Assembly (NCBI RefSeq): GCF_900453105.1
Contig: NZ_UGPW01000001.1
Coordinates: forward strand, 1,054,001 to 1,118,000
DNA: 64,000 bases
Direction: 5' to 3'
Origin: Moraxella ovis
Lineage (GTDB): Bacteria > Pseudomonadota > Gammaproteobacteria > Pseudomonadales > Moraxellaceae
The notes beneath the pieces are model-generated. The model did no database searches and was not told the origin of the DNA. It worked only from the letters and a program-made list of their open reading frames with translations. Each line of letters opens with the position of its first letter. Positions within the stretch are counted from its first letter, which is position 1. Shown in pieces: positions 27,348-35,589 of this stretch. Made by a program: the position numbers and the translations under genes.

Positions 27348-28329
27348 GAGTAAAAGAGTCCCTAAGATTGCTAAGGTAGGTAATAGTTATCGTATTCAAA
27401 CCATGATTAACGGTAAAAGATACTCTGCTACTAAAGCTTCTAAGCAAGAATGTATTCATTGGTTTGAATTGCTTAACCAAGAGCTGTCATTAACTAATAT
27501 ATGCTTATTAGAACTTATAGAGTTATATAGAGTACGGGTATTATCTAAACTTAAAAGTGGTAACAGGGCTAATAGTATCATTAGCATATTAGTAAAAGAG
27601 CACACTAATTTAGTTACTAGTACTATTGCAGATATTACACCAAAGCATTTAGCTGAATGGCGTGATTGTAGGTTAATGCAAGTATCAGAGGGCTCTGTCT
27701 TACTTGAGATGTCTTTTCTTTCATGTGTTTTTAATTATGCTGTCAATGAGTTATACATCTTAGATAGTAATCCAATGTCTAAAGTGTCTAAACCTAGTAA
27801 AGCACCACCAAGGAACAGAAGGATAACACCTAAAGAAGAGCAAGAGATACTTACTTGGTTTAGATATAATTTAGGGGAAGAGCCAGATACGTGCAGAAAG
27901 CAGGTAGGATGGTGTTTTCTATTTGCTTTACAAACAGCGATGCGTAGGGGTGAAATTCTTGCAATGACATCACAACATATATACAGTACTCACGTGCATA
28001 TACCTAACAGTAAAAACGGTACAAGTAGGGATGTTGTGTTAAACAGCACTGCAAGACTTATGTTAAGTAAGATTAACCCCTTAGAAGATAGATTGTTTAA
28101 TATTAGATTAGATAACTTTAATCTATTATGGAGGCGTATGAGAGAGCAGTCTGGTATTCATGATTTACATTTCCATGATACCAGACATGAAGCTATCTCA
28201 AGAATGGTCAGGGATTTAGATATTCCTGTGGAGAAGTTAGCAAAAATAACTGGACATAGAGACATCAAAACACTGGTAAATGTGTATTACAATCCAACAG
28301 TTGATGAACTAGCCAGTTACTTCAGGTAA
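27346..28329 (+). CDS. int: Tyrosine recombinase (phage integrase)
   Basis: 327 residues. An N-terminal SAM-like core-binding region (residues 50-135) precedes the catalytic domain. Catalytic residues: Arg200 (TAMRRGEIL), Lys223 (HIPNSKNG), His277 and Arg280 (HFHDTRHE), His304 (TGHRDIKT) and the nucleophile Tyr314 or Tyr315 (VNVYYNP). Family function is site-specific integration and, with an excisionase, excision. It is the first viral gene after prfA and faces the nrdB gene tail to tail with one base between. Start codon overlaps an inverted repeat and has only a distant AGGA, so translation may be weak or regulated. Essentially no classical N4-like phage carries such a gene. Confidence 0.93.
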   Translation: MSKRVPKIAKVGNSYRIQTMINGKRYSATKASKQECIHWFELLNQELSLTNICLLELIELYRVRVLSKLKSGNRANSIISILVKEHTNLVTSTIADITPKHLAEWRDCRLMQVSEGSVLLEMSFLSCVFNYAVNELYILDSNPMSKVSKPSKAPPRNRRITPKEEQEILTWFRYNLGEEPDTCRKQVGWCFLFALQTAMRRGEILAMTSQHIYSTHVHIPNSKNGTSRDVVLNSTARLMLSKINPLEDRLFNIRLDNFNLLWRRMREQSGIHDLHFHDTRHEAISRMVRDLDIPVEKLAKITGHRDIKTLVNVYYNPTVDELASYFR

Positions 28330-28330
28330 T

Positions 28331-29428
28331 TTAAAGCTCAAATTCATTAAGCTCTAAATCATCTAAATCACTATCCACTTGCCCTACAAGGTATGATGTA
28401 ATTTCAGTTTCTTGTGGGGCTATTTGAACATTATCAGAAGAAAGCCAAGTATTAATCCAAGGGATAGGATTTACCTTATTATCAAAAACACTAGGTAAAC
28501 CAATAGCAGATAAGCGAACATTGGCAATATACTCAATGTATTGATATAGGATTTCTTTATTTAAGCCAATCATAGAACCATCCTTGAATAGGTAATCAGC
28601 CCATTCTTTCTCTTGCTCTACTGCTTTATAAAAGATACCTATAGCCTGTAGTTTGCATTCTTCTGCTATCTGTACCATCTCTGGGTCATCTTTACCATTA
28701 CGCATAAGATTAATCATATGCTGTGTACCATTAAGATGTAGTGCTTCATCACGTGCAATCATCTTAATAATTTTAGCATTACCTTCCATAACTTTACGTT
28801 CAGCAAAGGCAAAGCTGCAAGCAAATGATACATAGAATCTAATAGCTTCTAGTACATTGACTGCTAATAGACATAGGTAAAGTTTCTTTTTAAGTGAATA
28901 TAAATCACCTTCTCCTGTGAGCAAATACTTATGAGATGATTCATACAAGTCATCATAGTATTTAGCAATATCACCTGCACGTGCAAGGATGTGCTCATTC
29001 TCCATAATATCATCAAAGATAAGTGATGGGTCATTAACAATATTACGAATAATATGTGTATAACTTCTACTATGGATGGTTTCAGAGAATGACCATGTCT
29101 CAATCCAAGTCTCAAGCTCAGGGATAGAAACCAAAGGTAAAAGTACTGCATTAGGGCTTCTACCTTGAATACTATCTAAGAGTGTTTGATACTTTAGATT
29201 AGAGATAAAGATATGTTTCTCATGTTCAGCTAAGTTCATGTAATCTTGTCTATCTCTAGATACATCAATCTCTTCAGGTCTCCAAAAGAAGGATAATTGT
29301 TTTTCAATTAACTGCTCAAAGATTGGGTGCTTCTGTTGGTCATACCGTGATACATTAACTGACTGACCAAAGAACATAGGTTCTTGTAATTGGTCATTCT
29401 TGGTTTGATTAAAGATTGAATACTTCAT
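28331..29428 (-). CDS. nrdB: Class Ia ribonucleotide reductase, small (beta) subunit NrdB
   Basis: Provides the tyrosyl radical for making deoxyribonucleotides. All di-iron ligands are present with near-E. coli spacing: Asp85, Glu116, His119, Glu194, Glu228 and His231, plus the radical Tyr123. The C-terminal tail ([11 protein letters not shown]) is the peptide that docks on NrdA. 365 residues. No NrdA in the window; it may lie on the far side of the phage integration point or be supplied by the host. AT-rich like the rest of the phage and last in the leftward block, 5 nt after the preceding small gene. Confidence 0.93.
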   Translation of the reverse strand: MKYSIFNQTKNDQLQEPMFFGQSVNVSRYDQQKHPIFEQLIEKQLSFFWRPEEIDVSRDRQDYMNLAEHEKHIFISNLKYQTLLDSIQGRSPNAVLLPLVSIPELETWIETWSFSETIHSRSYTHIIRNIVNDPSLIFDDIMENEHILARAGDIAKYYDDLYESSHKYLLTGEGDLYSLKKKLYLCLLAVNVLEAIRFYVSFACSFAFAERKVMEGNAKIIKMIARDEALHLNGTQHMINLMRNGKDDPEMVQIAEECKLQAIGIFYKAVEQEKEWADYLFKDGSMIGLNKEILYQYIEYIANVRLSAIGLPSVFDNKVNPIPWINTWLSSDNVQIAPQETEITSYLVGQVDSDLDDLELNEFEL

Positions 29429-29433
29429 GTAGT

Positions 29434-29736
29434 TTAACCAAAGATTGAGTAAGAATTATTAGATTCACTAGACTCTTCAGATTGCTCTGTATTAACTTCT
29501 ACAAGCTCTTCTTCTTGAGTAGTGCCATTGCTTTCAGTAGACTCTTCCTGTACTTCTACAGTGCTTACAGGCTCATCTACAGTCTTTTTCTTCTTGGTTT
29601 TCTTATCACCAAATTCTACCTCTACATCACTAATCCCTGTAAAGGTAGCTTGTTTGATGTCAAGCACCAAGCCAAGTGTTTCAATGTGATTAGTGATTGC
29701 TGTAGTTACATCATCTTTAGATAGAACGATTTTCAT
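29434..29736 (-). CDS. Phage protein with acidic tail, unknown
   Basis: 100 residues. The N-terminal 45 residues form a compact mixed fold ([21 protein letters not shown], then [12 protein letters not shown]), then a Lys-rich patch (KKTKKKKT), then an extended Glu/Ser/Thr tail. It overlaps the RuvC-like gene by 20 bases and precedes nrdB. Basic-then-acidic tails of this sort occur in DNA-binding or DNA-mimic proteins, but I do not recognise a family. Confidence 0.65.
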   Translation of the reverse strand: MKIVLSKDDVTTAITNHIETLGLVLDIKQATFTGISDVEVEFGDKKTKKKKTVDEPVSTVEVQEESTESNGTTQEEELVEVNTEQSEESSESNNSYSIFG

Positions 29737-30235
29737 AATATTCCTTAAATTGTTTGGTTTCTAAACCAACATGAATAGCAGTAATAGCATCTGCTATGTG
29801 TTCTGCTTTTCCTATTGCTTTAGGTAAGTTTAGTGTTGGATGTTTAGATTGAACCCAGTGAATAACATCTTCTTTAGAGGCTGTACGAGAGCCTACAAGC
29901 TTCTTAACATCATATGGGGATACTTGTATCACTTTAGGGTTAAAATGGCTTATAACGCCAATGAGAGCAATACAGACACCATATGAAACCATAGCCCTAG
30001 AAGATTGTGAGCCTATAGGTACTTCTACAATAATTACATCTATATCTTTAAGTAATGGATAAAGATGCCTGAATATATGTAGAGCAGCATTAATATCACG
30101 GCTATTCTGTTTGGTTTTATCTTTCTTAATTTTATGTTGGATAACGTCAGTATATGTAATGCTAAGGGTATCTGTTAAGATACCCTTAGCTATACCAAAG
30201 TTATTTAATGATGGGTCTAAACCAAGTATGTTCAT
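29717..30235 (-). CDS. RuvC-like Holliday junction resolvase
   Basis: 172 residues with an RNase H-fold opening MNILGLDPSLNNFGIAKG (Asp7), Glu71 in VIIVEVPIGSQ, and His146/Asp149 in KAEHIADAITAIHVG. The four acidic/His positions match RuvC (Asp7, Glu66, Asp138, Asp141 in E. coli), with a His variant seen in some resolvases. Likely trims branched DNA before packaging or during recombination. Its ATG overlaps the stop of the ATPase gene (TAATG). Confidence 0.85.
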   Translation of the reverse strand: MNILGLDPSLNNFGIAKGILTDTLSITYTDVIQHKIKKDKTKQNSRDINAALHIFRHLYPLLKDIDVIIVEVPIGSQSSRAMVSYGVCIALIGVISHFNPKVIQVSPYDVKKLVGSRTASKEDVIHWVQSKHPTLNLPKAIGKAEHIADAITAIHVGLETKQFKEYYENRSI

Positions 30236-31038
30236 TACTCATCTTCAAATAGACTATACTCAAACTCTTCTTTGATAATTACTAATGTATCAAGAGGTAG
30301 CTCGGAGAATATATTTAAACAGTTCTCATACGCTGCAATAGCAGCACCAATCAACGAAGAAACCAAAAGATTAGATGGTTCTTCATTATCTTTGATAACT
30401 TTAGATACCATTTCCCATGTACGAGGCGATGCGTAGGGACTTGTTGCATCTGGTTTGAATGAATATAGGTTAGCTTTTCTATAGCTAAGGTATGATGTAA
30501 TACGATAATCAATACCTGCTTTACTAGCCCATTCAAGCCAGTCATCTACATTTAGATTAATATCAAAGTGAGCAAATCTTGAGATTAGTGCAGATGACAT
30601 TGGATTAACAATGGCATTATCAGATTCTAAATTACCACAAGCAATCATAACTACTTTATCATGTAGTTTATGTTGTCCTACTTGTCTATCTAGAATAAGC
30701 TTGTATGCAGCAGCCATAACCCCTTGGTTAGCTGAGTTGAACTCATCCAACAAAAGTAACCAACCTCCATACCCTTCAGGGATAGGTGTATCCTGCAATG
30801 GGAAGGTATTGAATGGCATAAATTCTGCTTTACCATTATTAAAATAAGGTAAACCACTTAAGTCTGTAGGGTCTAGTTCAGTTAATCGTAAATCAATTAC
30901 TTTTAACTTAAACTGTTCTGCTAGTTGTTTAGCTAAGCTTGACTTACCTTGTGCAGGACTAGAGTGCAGAAAAGGTACAATACCTGCTTTCCACAGCTGG
31001 GGGATAAGTGGTGCTACTTGTTTAAGTGTGGTTTGCAT
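30235..31038 (-). CDS. MoxR-like AAA+ ATPase
   Basis: 267 residues. Walker A SSPAQGKS (26-33), Walker B LLLLDEF (94-100), sensor region IACGNLESDN, and an arginine finger candidate (SSALISRFAHFDIN). N4 encodes a comparable AAA protein (gp24, from memory) beside a VWA-domain partner (gp25). No VWA gene is adjacent here, so the partner may be in the unseen part. MoxR/VWA pairs act as chaperones that load or remodel complexes; role in this phage inferred. Overlaps the next gene in TAATG, so they are coupled. Confidence 0.85.
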   Translation of the reverse strand: MQTTLKQVAPLIPQLWKAGIVPFLHSSPAQGKSSLAKQLAEQFKLKVIDLRLTELDPTDLSGLPYFNNGKAEFMPFNTFPLQDTPIPEGYGGWLLLLDEFNSANQGVMAAAYKLILDRQVGQHKLHDKVVMIACGNLESDNAIVNPMSSALISRFAHFDINLNVDDWLEWASKAGIDYRITSYLSYRKANLYSFKPDATSPYASPRTWEMVSKVIKDNEEPSNLLVSSLIGAAIAAYENCLNIFSELPLDTLVIIKEEFEYSLFEDE

Positions 31039-31039
31039 A

Positions 31040-31531
31040 TTAAGACTCCAAAATTACTTTACCATCAATATAATCTACGATTTTCTTTCCTGTCTTAGGG
31101 TCAAAAGGTTTAGCATCAGCCCAAACAACCTTACCATTTAAGTAGGGAAAGTGCATATCTGGAATGACTTCTTGAATTAGTGTCTGTTGATAGTCAATCT
31201 GGCAGTTATCTCTAACATAACATGGTACCGCTTTCCATCCATCATTAAGCATTTTAATAATAAGCTCCCTAGCTGTAGGTTGCTTATGTGGCTCTTCCCA
31301 AGTTATATCTGGGAATATTTCACACAGCATTTTATAGTTTTTTTCGGTAGCCAGAACCAATGATGGAATGGATGCTTTAATATTGATTCTACCATCTAAA
31401 GTGAATGTATCCCTGTCTCTGATAAGTAGAGGATTCTCAGAAGAGGCATTAAAATCTTCTAAGATATAAATTCTAGGCGAATATGTATATGCTAAACAAT
31501 ATACCCTATCACCTGCTTTAAATTGAGTCAT
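31040..31531 (-). CDS. Hypothetical phage protein
   Basis: 163 residues, no recognised domain. It begins FKAGDRVYCLAYTYSPRIYIL, resembling a small beta-barrel with aromatic strands, has a central Trp/Pro-rich stretch (DITWEEPHKQPTARELI), and ends GKVVWADAKPFDPKTGKKIV. It overlaps the HTH gene upstream by 4 bases (ATGA) and precedes the ATPase by one base, so it belongs to the same early operon. Start MTQF chosen from this coupling. Confidence 0.6.
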   Translation of the reverse strand: MTQFKAGDRVYCLAYTYSPRIYILEDFNASSENPLLIRDRDTFTLDGRINIKASIPSLVLATEKNYKMLCEIFPDITWEEPHKQPTARELIIKMLNDGWKAVPCYVRDNCQIDYQQTLIQEVIPDMHFPYLNGKVVWADAKPFDPKTGKKIVDYIDGKVILES

Positions 31532-31761
31532 AGTTTACCTGCCAGCTGGGTTAGCTTAGTAATGTTTTTAGATTTAAGGTATTTAAGAATATTGTTTTCT
31601 TCTCTGGTTTTATGCCATGAAAGATTAAGTACACCTGCTTCAGCTAGATATCGTTTAATAGTCTTAACAGATTTACCAGTATCAATACTGATTTCATCTA
31701 TTGTTCTGCCTGCTAGGTATTCATTCTTTACCCATTGGATGTCTTGTACTTTTACTGTCAT
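31528..31761 (-). CDS. Small helix-turn-helix protein
   Basis: 77 residues. Residues 8-45 (IQWVKNEYLAGRTIDEISID, then TGKSVKTIKRYLAEAG) form a resolvase-type HTH: helix, turn, recognition helix. The remainder is short and basic. It could be a transcription regulator or DNA-binding accessory. The last bases overlap the following gene (ATGA). Divergent from nothing: fully within the leftward block. Confidence 0.7.
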   Translation of the reverse strand: MTVKVQDIQWVKNEYLAGRTIDEISIDTGKSVKTIKRYLAEAGVLNLSWHKTREENNILKYLKSKNITKLTQLAGKL

Positions 31762-31809
31762 TTATGCTGCCTCGTTTAGTTGGTTGATGTTTAGTGAGTA
31801 TGTTAATAC

Positions 31810-31962
31810 CTATTGGTTTAGGGAAGGATTATATCTATAGATTAAATACATATCTCCATCTAGTACCTCACATTCCTTAGTGAAAATCATATTAGAATAA
31901 TTAAAAATACCTAGTGTGGTAACACCAGAATTAAGGTATTTAAAGAACTCTTGTTGGGTCAT
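31810..31962 (-). CDS. Small phage protein (50 residues)
   Basis: Start 31962 (MTQQEFFKYLNSGVTTLGIF) is preferred over the upstream ATG at 31998 because it has a strong SD (GGAG, 5 nt away). No motif recognised; ends MYLIYRYNPSLNQ. Separated from RNAP2 by a terminator and hairpins, so it may begin a new transcript. Confidence 0.5.
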   Translation of the reverse strand: MTQQEFFKYLNSGVTTLGIFNYSNMIFTKECEVLDGDMYLIYRYNPSLNQ

Positions 31963-32042
31963 AATTACTCCATTAGATGTAAGACTGTATAAAGTCATTT
32001 TTGATAAATTTAGTTAGTTAGGTTATAGGTTTAGAAAAAAAT

Positions 32043-32070
32043 AAAGCACCGCTCATAAGAGTGGTGCTTT
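32043..32070 (-). terminator. Terminator downstream of RNAP2
   Basis: 12-bp stem with one wobble (AAAGCACCGCTC/GAGTGGTGCTTT), ATAA loop. On the minus strand it is followed by TTATTTTTTTC. Stops leftward early transcripts after the polymerase genes. Confidence 0.82.
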
Positions 32071-32093
32071 ATCTCAACTTAACTAACAAGGAT

Positions 32094-32135
32094 GTGGTTT
32101 TATAAAACAAAACCACAAGAAGGGGCGAATGCCCC
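32094..32135 (-). promoter_or_regulatory. Paired hairpins after RNAP2, one resembling the candidate vRNAP promoters
   Basis: Hairpin 1: GTGGTTTT/AAAACCAC (32094-32101 with 32109-32116). Hairpin 2: GGGGC-GAAT-GCCCC (32122-32135). On the minus strand hairpin 2 is followed by TTCTTGTGG, the flank shared with other hairpins near leftward genes. It has a 4-nt loop rather than three, so it is the weakest member of the set. Confidence 0.4.
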
Positions 32136-32159
32136 AACTAAAGGAAACCAGCACGATAA

Positions 32160-33368
32160 TTAAGTTAAACCATAATTAGCATTCTTAATTAGATGGCTAA
32201 TAGATTCATCAGTACATTTTTGTACTCTACCTTCTTGTTGATATAACTGTGAGCATATATCATCTAGGATAGTACTATCTGATAAATCAGCTAATACATT
32301 GTTGTAGTGCTTACGTAATACATTCATATGGTTAGGATGACAGGCAAATGAATCATGAATAGTAATAACACTAAATGGTTCATGTACTAATACATCGCTC
32401 ACAATGCTCTGTAATGCTCGTATTAGGCTTTCTGGGTAGTGGTTGATACCATTAGTCCAGATATGCTCTATGAAGCTAATACAGGGCATTCTGGTGGCAT
32501 TATAGCGTTCTGTTACCCAGTCATTAGCTACCTCTTCCCCTTTGAATGTATATGTAGCTTCTAAGAACCTCTCTAGTAGTTCTTTATTGTAGTTACATCT
32601 ACGTATTACAGAACGTAGGATATAGGCATCGATAGAGTGTACAACGTTAGCAGCATTAGCTAGTCCTTCCTCCTGTGGTTCTTGTATTTCATAAATCATT
32701 GTAGGAGTCCATCTAAAGTCTAGTGATGGTTCTTCTACATTGATACGTTTCTTAGCCTTAGTAAGTACAGGGCAATAGGCATGATGATTATCTGGTAATA
32801 CCCATGTATGATTATCTAACTCACTATTCCAAGAATTAAGAAGTATTTGTAGCAATTCTACTGCACCTGTAGCTTGTTCAGCCATAGTTGCGTGGAACTC
32901 ATCAATAAGCTCTTCTCCAAATACTTCTAAAGGTGTAGCTTTAGAGCCATAGAGATAAGTCATAATAGCCTGTTTAACATCTTTACGTTCATAGGTAGCA
33001 GTACTACCTAATCTAGCGTTAAGAGCCGTTGTAATGGCTGTATAAGCATCGATACGATTGTCTGGGTTTATTAGTCCAGTCAGTTCACAACCTTTCTTAC
33101 AACGCATTAAAGCACTCATAATTTGCAAACCAGAACACACAGCATCAAATGCTACTGAATGATTAGTAGGTTTACCAGACTGTACTTCTCTTAGAGCATA
33201 TACTGCCTTAGCATATAGAAGTGGTTCTTCTGCTGTAGCAGTATAGTCTTCTAGGTTATTCATATTGGTTTTAACCCATTGAACACGTTCCTCATAATTA
33301 AGTTTATCAAGTCCATAATGGTTAGCAATATCAATGGCTAAGTACTGCATCGGATTGAATTGTTTCAT
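32160..33368 (-). CDS. RNAP2: catalytic half of N4 RNAPII-like polymerase
   Basis: 402 residues containing the catalytic motifs of single-subunit (T7-like) RNA polymerases: motif A SVAFDAVCSGLQ (Asp75), motif B ERKDVKQAIMTYLYGSK (Arg128, Lys132, Tyr140) and motif C VITIHDSFACHP (His338, Asp339). The N-terminal half of the polymerase is a separate gene upstream (33755-34621). N4 RNAPII is likewise two proteins (gp15 about 269 and gp16 about 404 residues, from memory), an excellent size match. It should transcribe middle genes. Followed by a terminator. Confidence 0.92.
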   Translation of the reverse strand: MKQFNPMQYLAIDIANHYGLDKLNYEERVQWVKTNMNNLEDYTATAEEPLLYAKAVYALREVQSGKPTNHSVAFDAVCSGLQIMSALMRCKKGCELTGLINPDNRIDAYTAITTALNARLGSTATYERKDVKQAIMTYLYGSKATPLEVFGEELIDEFHATMAEQATGAVELLQILLNSWNSELDNHTWVLPDNHHAYCPVLTKAKKRINVEEPSLDFRWTPTMIYEIQEPQEEGLANAANVVHSIDAYILRSVIRRCNYNKELLERFLEATYTFKGEEVANDWVTERYNATRMPCISFIEHIWTNGINHYPESLIRALQSIVSDVLVHEPFSVITIHDSFACHPNHMNVLRKHYNNVLADLSDSTILDDICSQLYQQEGRVQKCTDESISHLIKNANYGLT

Positions 33369-33580
33369 TGGTTTACTCCTTTTTTAAAGCATTCTTCTGA
33401 GCAATATACACCTTCAAATGATGAGTACCATCCTATGGGTATGTTAGCTCTATCAAAGTATGGTCTTGTTGCACCACCGATATCTACTCTCTCTGTTGTT
33501 CTTTGACCTTCTTTACCACATGTTGAACATAGTTCAGTATGTTCGTAAATAAATGCTATAATTTTAGAATCAATATTCAT
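33365..33580 (-). CDS. Small four-cysteine zinc-binding protein A
   Basis: 71 residues with LCSTCGKEG near residue 18 and VYCSEECFKKG near the end: two Cys-x-x-Cys / Cys-x-x-x-Cys pairs that should bind one zinc. Overlaps RNAP2 by 4 bases (ATGA) and the next upstream ORF by 11. Sits between the two polymerase halves. Function unknown; a host-takeover or polymerase accessory role is conceivable. Confidence 0.65.
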   Translation of the reverse strand: MNIDSKIIAFIYEHTELCSTCGKEGQRTTERVDIGGATRPYFDRANIPIGWYSSFEGVYCSEECFKKGVNQ

Positions 33581-33758
33581 TAAAGTTCTCCTTAATAAGA
33601 TTTAGGTACTCATTCCAGTTAGCTTCACACTGCGGACATGAAGCTATAGGGAAATCATTGTTACCTGATACGTCATCGTAGGTAAGGTGAAAGCTATTAC
33701 AGTCCATACAGTATGCTTCTACTGGTTCATACGGTTTAAGGTCATAGAAGTGCATCAT
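33570..33758 (-). CDS. Small zinc-ribbon protein B
   Basis: 62 residues with EAYCMDCNSF and IASCPQCEANW: a CxxC-x(n)-CxxC zinc ribbon. Start may be either of two adjacent ATGs. Overlaps the RNAP1 gene by 4 bases (ATGA) and the next gene by 11, so the four ORFs RNAP1-B-A-RNAP2 are translationally linked. No known family assigned. Confidence 0.65.
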   Translation of the reverse strand: MMHFYDLKPYEPVEAYCMDCNSFHLTYDDVSGNNDFPIASCPQCEANWNEYLNLIKENFNEY

Positions 33759-34621
33759 AATTTACCCACTACATATTCATATTTATTTAGATTAATACAA
33801 GCCTTTTCATAGCTTGTACCTTGAGTTGTAAAGTGATAACCACGTACATATACTCTTCCACGCATATCATATTTATGCTCAAAGTAGAATGGGTTATCTT
33901 TGAGATGTTTAATAAATACTTCTAACTGTTCTTGATATTGCTCCCAAGTCTTTAGCTGTATTTCGTATTTAGCTTTTTCTACATCTGTAAGTTTAGATAC
34001 ATCTTTCTCATCTTGAAACCAAGGCTTCTTATGATTATCTACAAACCAAGAATCTAGGATATATTCTTGAGAGTTAAGAGTATTGATTACATCTAAGCTA
34101 ATAGGTTTATCATGCTTATTGAACTTACTACCTAAGATGATTCCTTTGTTAGATTTAACTTTGGTAATACTGTCTTTAGGTGGTACATAACATGATAGAA
34201 TGATTCTATCCTGTAGTATTTCAGGTAATTCTAAATAAGGATAGATGTAATAGTTAGTCTTGGTTTGTTCAATGACAAATAAGTCAATACTATTGATGAT
34301 TAAGAGTATCTCAGCTACTGTAGCTGTGTTATTTGGTTTATCTAATTCATCTGATAGATGGAACATAGAAGCCAATGATAGAAAGGGAATATAGCCAGAG
34401 ACTATAACTTTAGTTAGTAAGTCTAAGACAATATCAAACCAAGGATAATCCTTGATTAGTACCTTTCTAATATTCTTATATTGGCTAGGTGATTTCTCAT
34501 TTAACCATTCATTAATAAGACTTACTGCCTTATCAATACTGTCTTTATGATGATTAATAAGATATTGTTTAATATCTTGCTCAACACATTTGATGTTAAT
34601 TAAATCTGTGTTCATGTACAT
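33755..34621 (-). CDS. RNAP1: N-terminal half of N4 RNAPII-like polymerase
   Basis: 288 residues. Near the C-terminus is YDMRGRVYVRGYHFTTQGTS (Asp252, Arg254-Gly255-Arg256), the D/TxxGR motif that in T7 RNA polymerase (DWRGRVY) contacts the DNA-RNA hybrid. The protein stops about 30 residues later, before motif A, which is on RNAP2. Size matches N4 gp15. Start 34621 has GAGGAT 9 nt upstream; a second ATG at 34615 is possible. Heterodimer formation with RNAP2 is expected from N4. Confidence 0.9.
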   Translation of the reverse strand: MYMNTDLINIKCVEQDIKQYLINHHKDSIDKAVSLINEWLNEKSPSQYKNIRKVLIKDYPWFDIVLDLLTKVIVSGYIPFLSLASMFHLSDELDKPNNTATVAEILLIINSIDLFVIEQTKTNYYIYPYLELPEILQDRIILSCYVPPKDSITKVKSNKGIILGSKFNKHDKPISLDVINTLNSQEYILDSWFVDNHKKPWFQDEKDVSKLTDVEKAKYEIQLKTWEQYQEQLEVFIKHLKDNPFYFEHKYDMRGRVYVRGYHFTTQGTSYEKACINLNKYEYVVGKL

Positions 34622-34677
34622 ACTGTCTATCCTCGAAAGTTAAATGAACAGTTTATAGACATATTCAGGTCTTTATA

Positions 34678-34806
34678 TTAAGAGATAACAGTGATGATAA
34701 CTGGATGGATATTTTCATCTACTAGATATTCACGAAGAGATTTAATAGAGAATGAACGAACGTTAAGTACGATACTTTCGGTAGTGATGATTTGATAGAG
34801 TTTCAT
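34678..34806 (-). CDS. Tiny phage ORF (42 residues)
   Basis: MKLYQIITTESIVLNVRSFS, ending VIITVIS. Good SD (AAGGG, 6 nt before ATG). Lies between the 87-residue gene and RNAP1. Not recognised. Confidence 0.45.
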   Translation of the reverse strand: MKLYQIITTESIVLNVRSFSIKSLREYLVDENIHPVIITVIS

Positions 34807-34835
34807 GATATACCCTTTTTGACAAGTTAGTGGAA

Positions 34836-34864
34836 AATCCCCTACACATTAGATGTAAGGGATT
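34836..34864 (-). terminator. Terminator-like hairpin after the 87-residue early gene
   Basis: 11-bp stem with one mismatch (34836-34846 with 34854-34864), 7-nt loop, TTTT on the leftward side. It lies 8 nt past the stop; some readthrough to RNAP1 is needed. Confidence 0.6.
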
Positions 34865-34872
34865 ATATTGGA

Positions 34873-35136
34873 TTAAGCGAAGGTTACAGTACGTTTCGCT
34901 CTTTCTTGTCTTAGTCCAGCCTCTTGTACAGCTAGTTTTAGCTTACTAGCTAATGACTGAACATCATCCATATCTGCAATTGCTTGAAGAACATCATTGT
35001 TCTCGAACAAAGCTAGATAACCTAGATTCACTGTAGTAGGTTCACCATTGCTACCGATGATATCAATACTAACACGTAGCTCTTTATTGAACTTAGCAGT
35101 TGATTTAGCAGTGCGTTCTGTGTTGAAGTTAATCAT
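34873..35136 (-). CDS. Early phage protein, 87 residues, unknown
   Basis: Begins MINFNTERTAKSTAKFNKEL, then a beta-rich middle (LRVSIDIIGSNGEPTTVNLG) and helices ending QERAKRTVTFA. No family recognised. It has a good SD (GAGGAAAATCA on the minus strand), a candidate hairpin promoter about 70 nt upstream and its own 3' hairpin. This suggests high early expression, comparable in position to the first small N4 early genes. Confidence 0.65.
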   Translation of the reverse strand: MINFNTERTAKSTAKFNKELRVSIDIIGSNGEPTTVNLGYLALFENNDVLQAIADMDDVQSLASKLKLAVQEAGLRQERAKRTVTFA

Positions 35137-35200
35137 TTGATTTTCCTCGTTAGGTTAAGTTAAGTTAAATAGCTTTAATGGAATTATCAAAGCCAGACAA

Positions 35201-35213
35201 AGCACGCAGTGCA
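35201..35213 (-). promoter_or_regulatory. Candidate vRNAP hairpin promoter b
   Basis: GCAC-GCA-GTGC (stem 35202-35205 with 35209-35212, triloop 35206-35208) on the template strand for leftward transcription, 72 nt from the ATG at 35136. On the minus strand the hairpin is followed by TTTGTCTGG. AGCACGCAGTGC recurs at 35800. Confidence 0.5.
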
Positions 35214-35340
35214 AATTAGGAAAATCAGATTAGATAAGACTAGGACAGGTGCAATGAGATAAGTATAAGGTAGCAAAACTTATGCGGGAGAATTTCCTAA
35301 AAGTTTTAAGCAACTTTAGTGCACCTGTACTGTCTTACTT

Positions 35341-35374
35341 GTGTATTGTGTATTGTGTATTGTGTATTGTGTAG
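35341..35374. repeat. 7-bp tandem repeat GTGTATT, about 4.8 copies
   Basis: Four perfect units (35341-35368) plus GTGTAG. Non-coding, in the early region between candidate promoter b and the next terminator. Confidence 0.9.
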
Positions 35375-35395
35375 TAGTTATTTATATAAACAAAA

Positions 35396-35423
35396 TAACC
35401 CACAGCAGTTAAGCTATGGGTTA
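35396..35423 (-). terminator. Terminator after the 30-residue ORF
   Basis: 11-bp stem with one mismatch (35396-35406 with 35413-35423), AGTTAA loop, TTTTGTTTATA on the leftward side. Confidence 0.75.
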
Positions 35424-35428
35424 CTCTT

Positions 35429-35521
35429 TTAGAGTTTCTCACCAGTTATCCACTGGTACAGGTATCCACCTACAGTAAGTGTAAATAGCACTACAAAGGT
35501 AGAGCATAGAACATATAACAT
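35429..35521 (-). CDS. Tiny membrane peptide (30 residues)
   Basis: Starts MLYVLCSTFVVLFTLTVGGY, one hydrophobic helix, then YQWITGEKL. SD AAGGA, 6 nt before the ATG. Bracketed by two leftward terminators, which supports a real small gene. Function unknown. Confidence 0.55.
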   Translation of the reverse strand: MLYVLCSTFVVLFTLTVGGYLYQWITGEKL

Positions 35522-35558
35522 ATTTAATTCCTTATTTAATTTAGTTTGATATAAGTAA

Positions 35559-35584
35559 ATAACCCACATCGAAATGTGGGTTAT
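35559..35584 (-). terminator. Terminator after the 51-residue ORF
   Basis: Perfect 11-bp stem ATAACCCACAT/ATGTGGGTTAT, CGAA loop, then TTTACTTATA leftward. Confidence 0.78.
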
Positions 35585-35589
35585 ATTGG

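Noticed and set aside
28331..29428. NrdB as a host gene disrupted from its nrdA partner
   Set aside because: Its AT-rich composition, strand and 5-nt spacing to phage ORFs place it in the phage operon.
35341..35374. CRISPR-like array
   Set aside because: The 7-bp units are directly abutting with no spacers and there are no cas genes.
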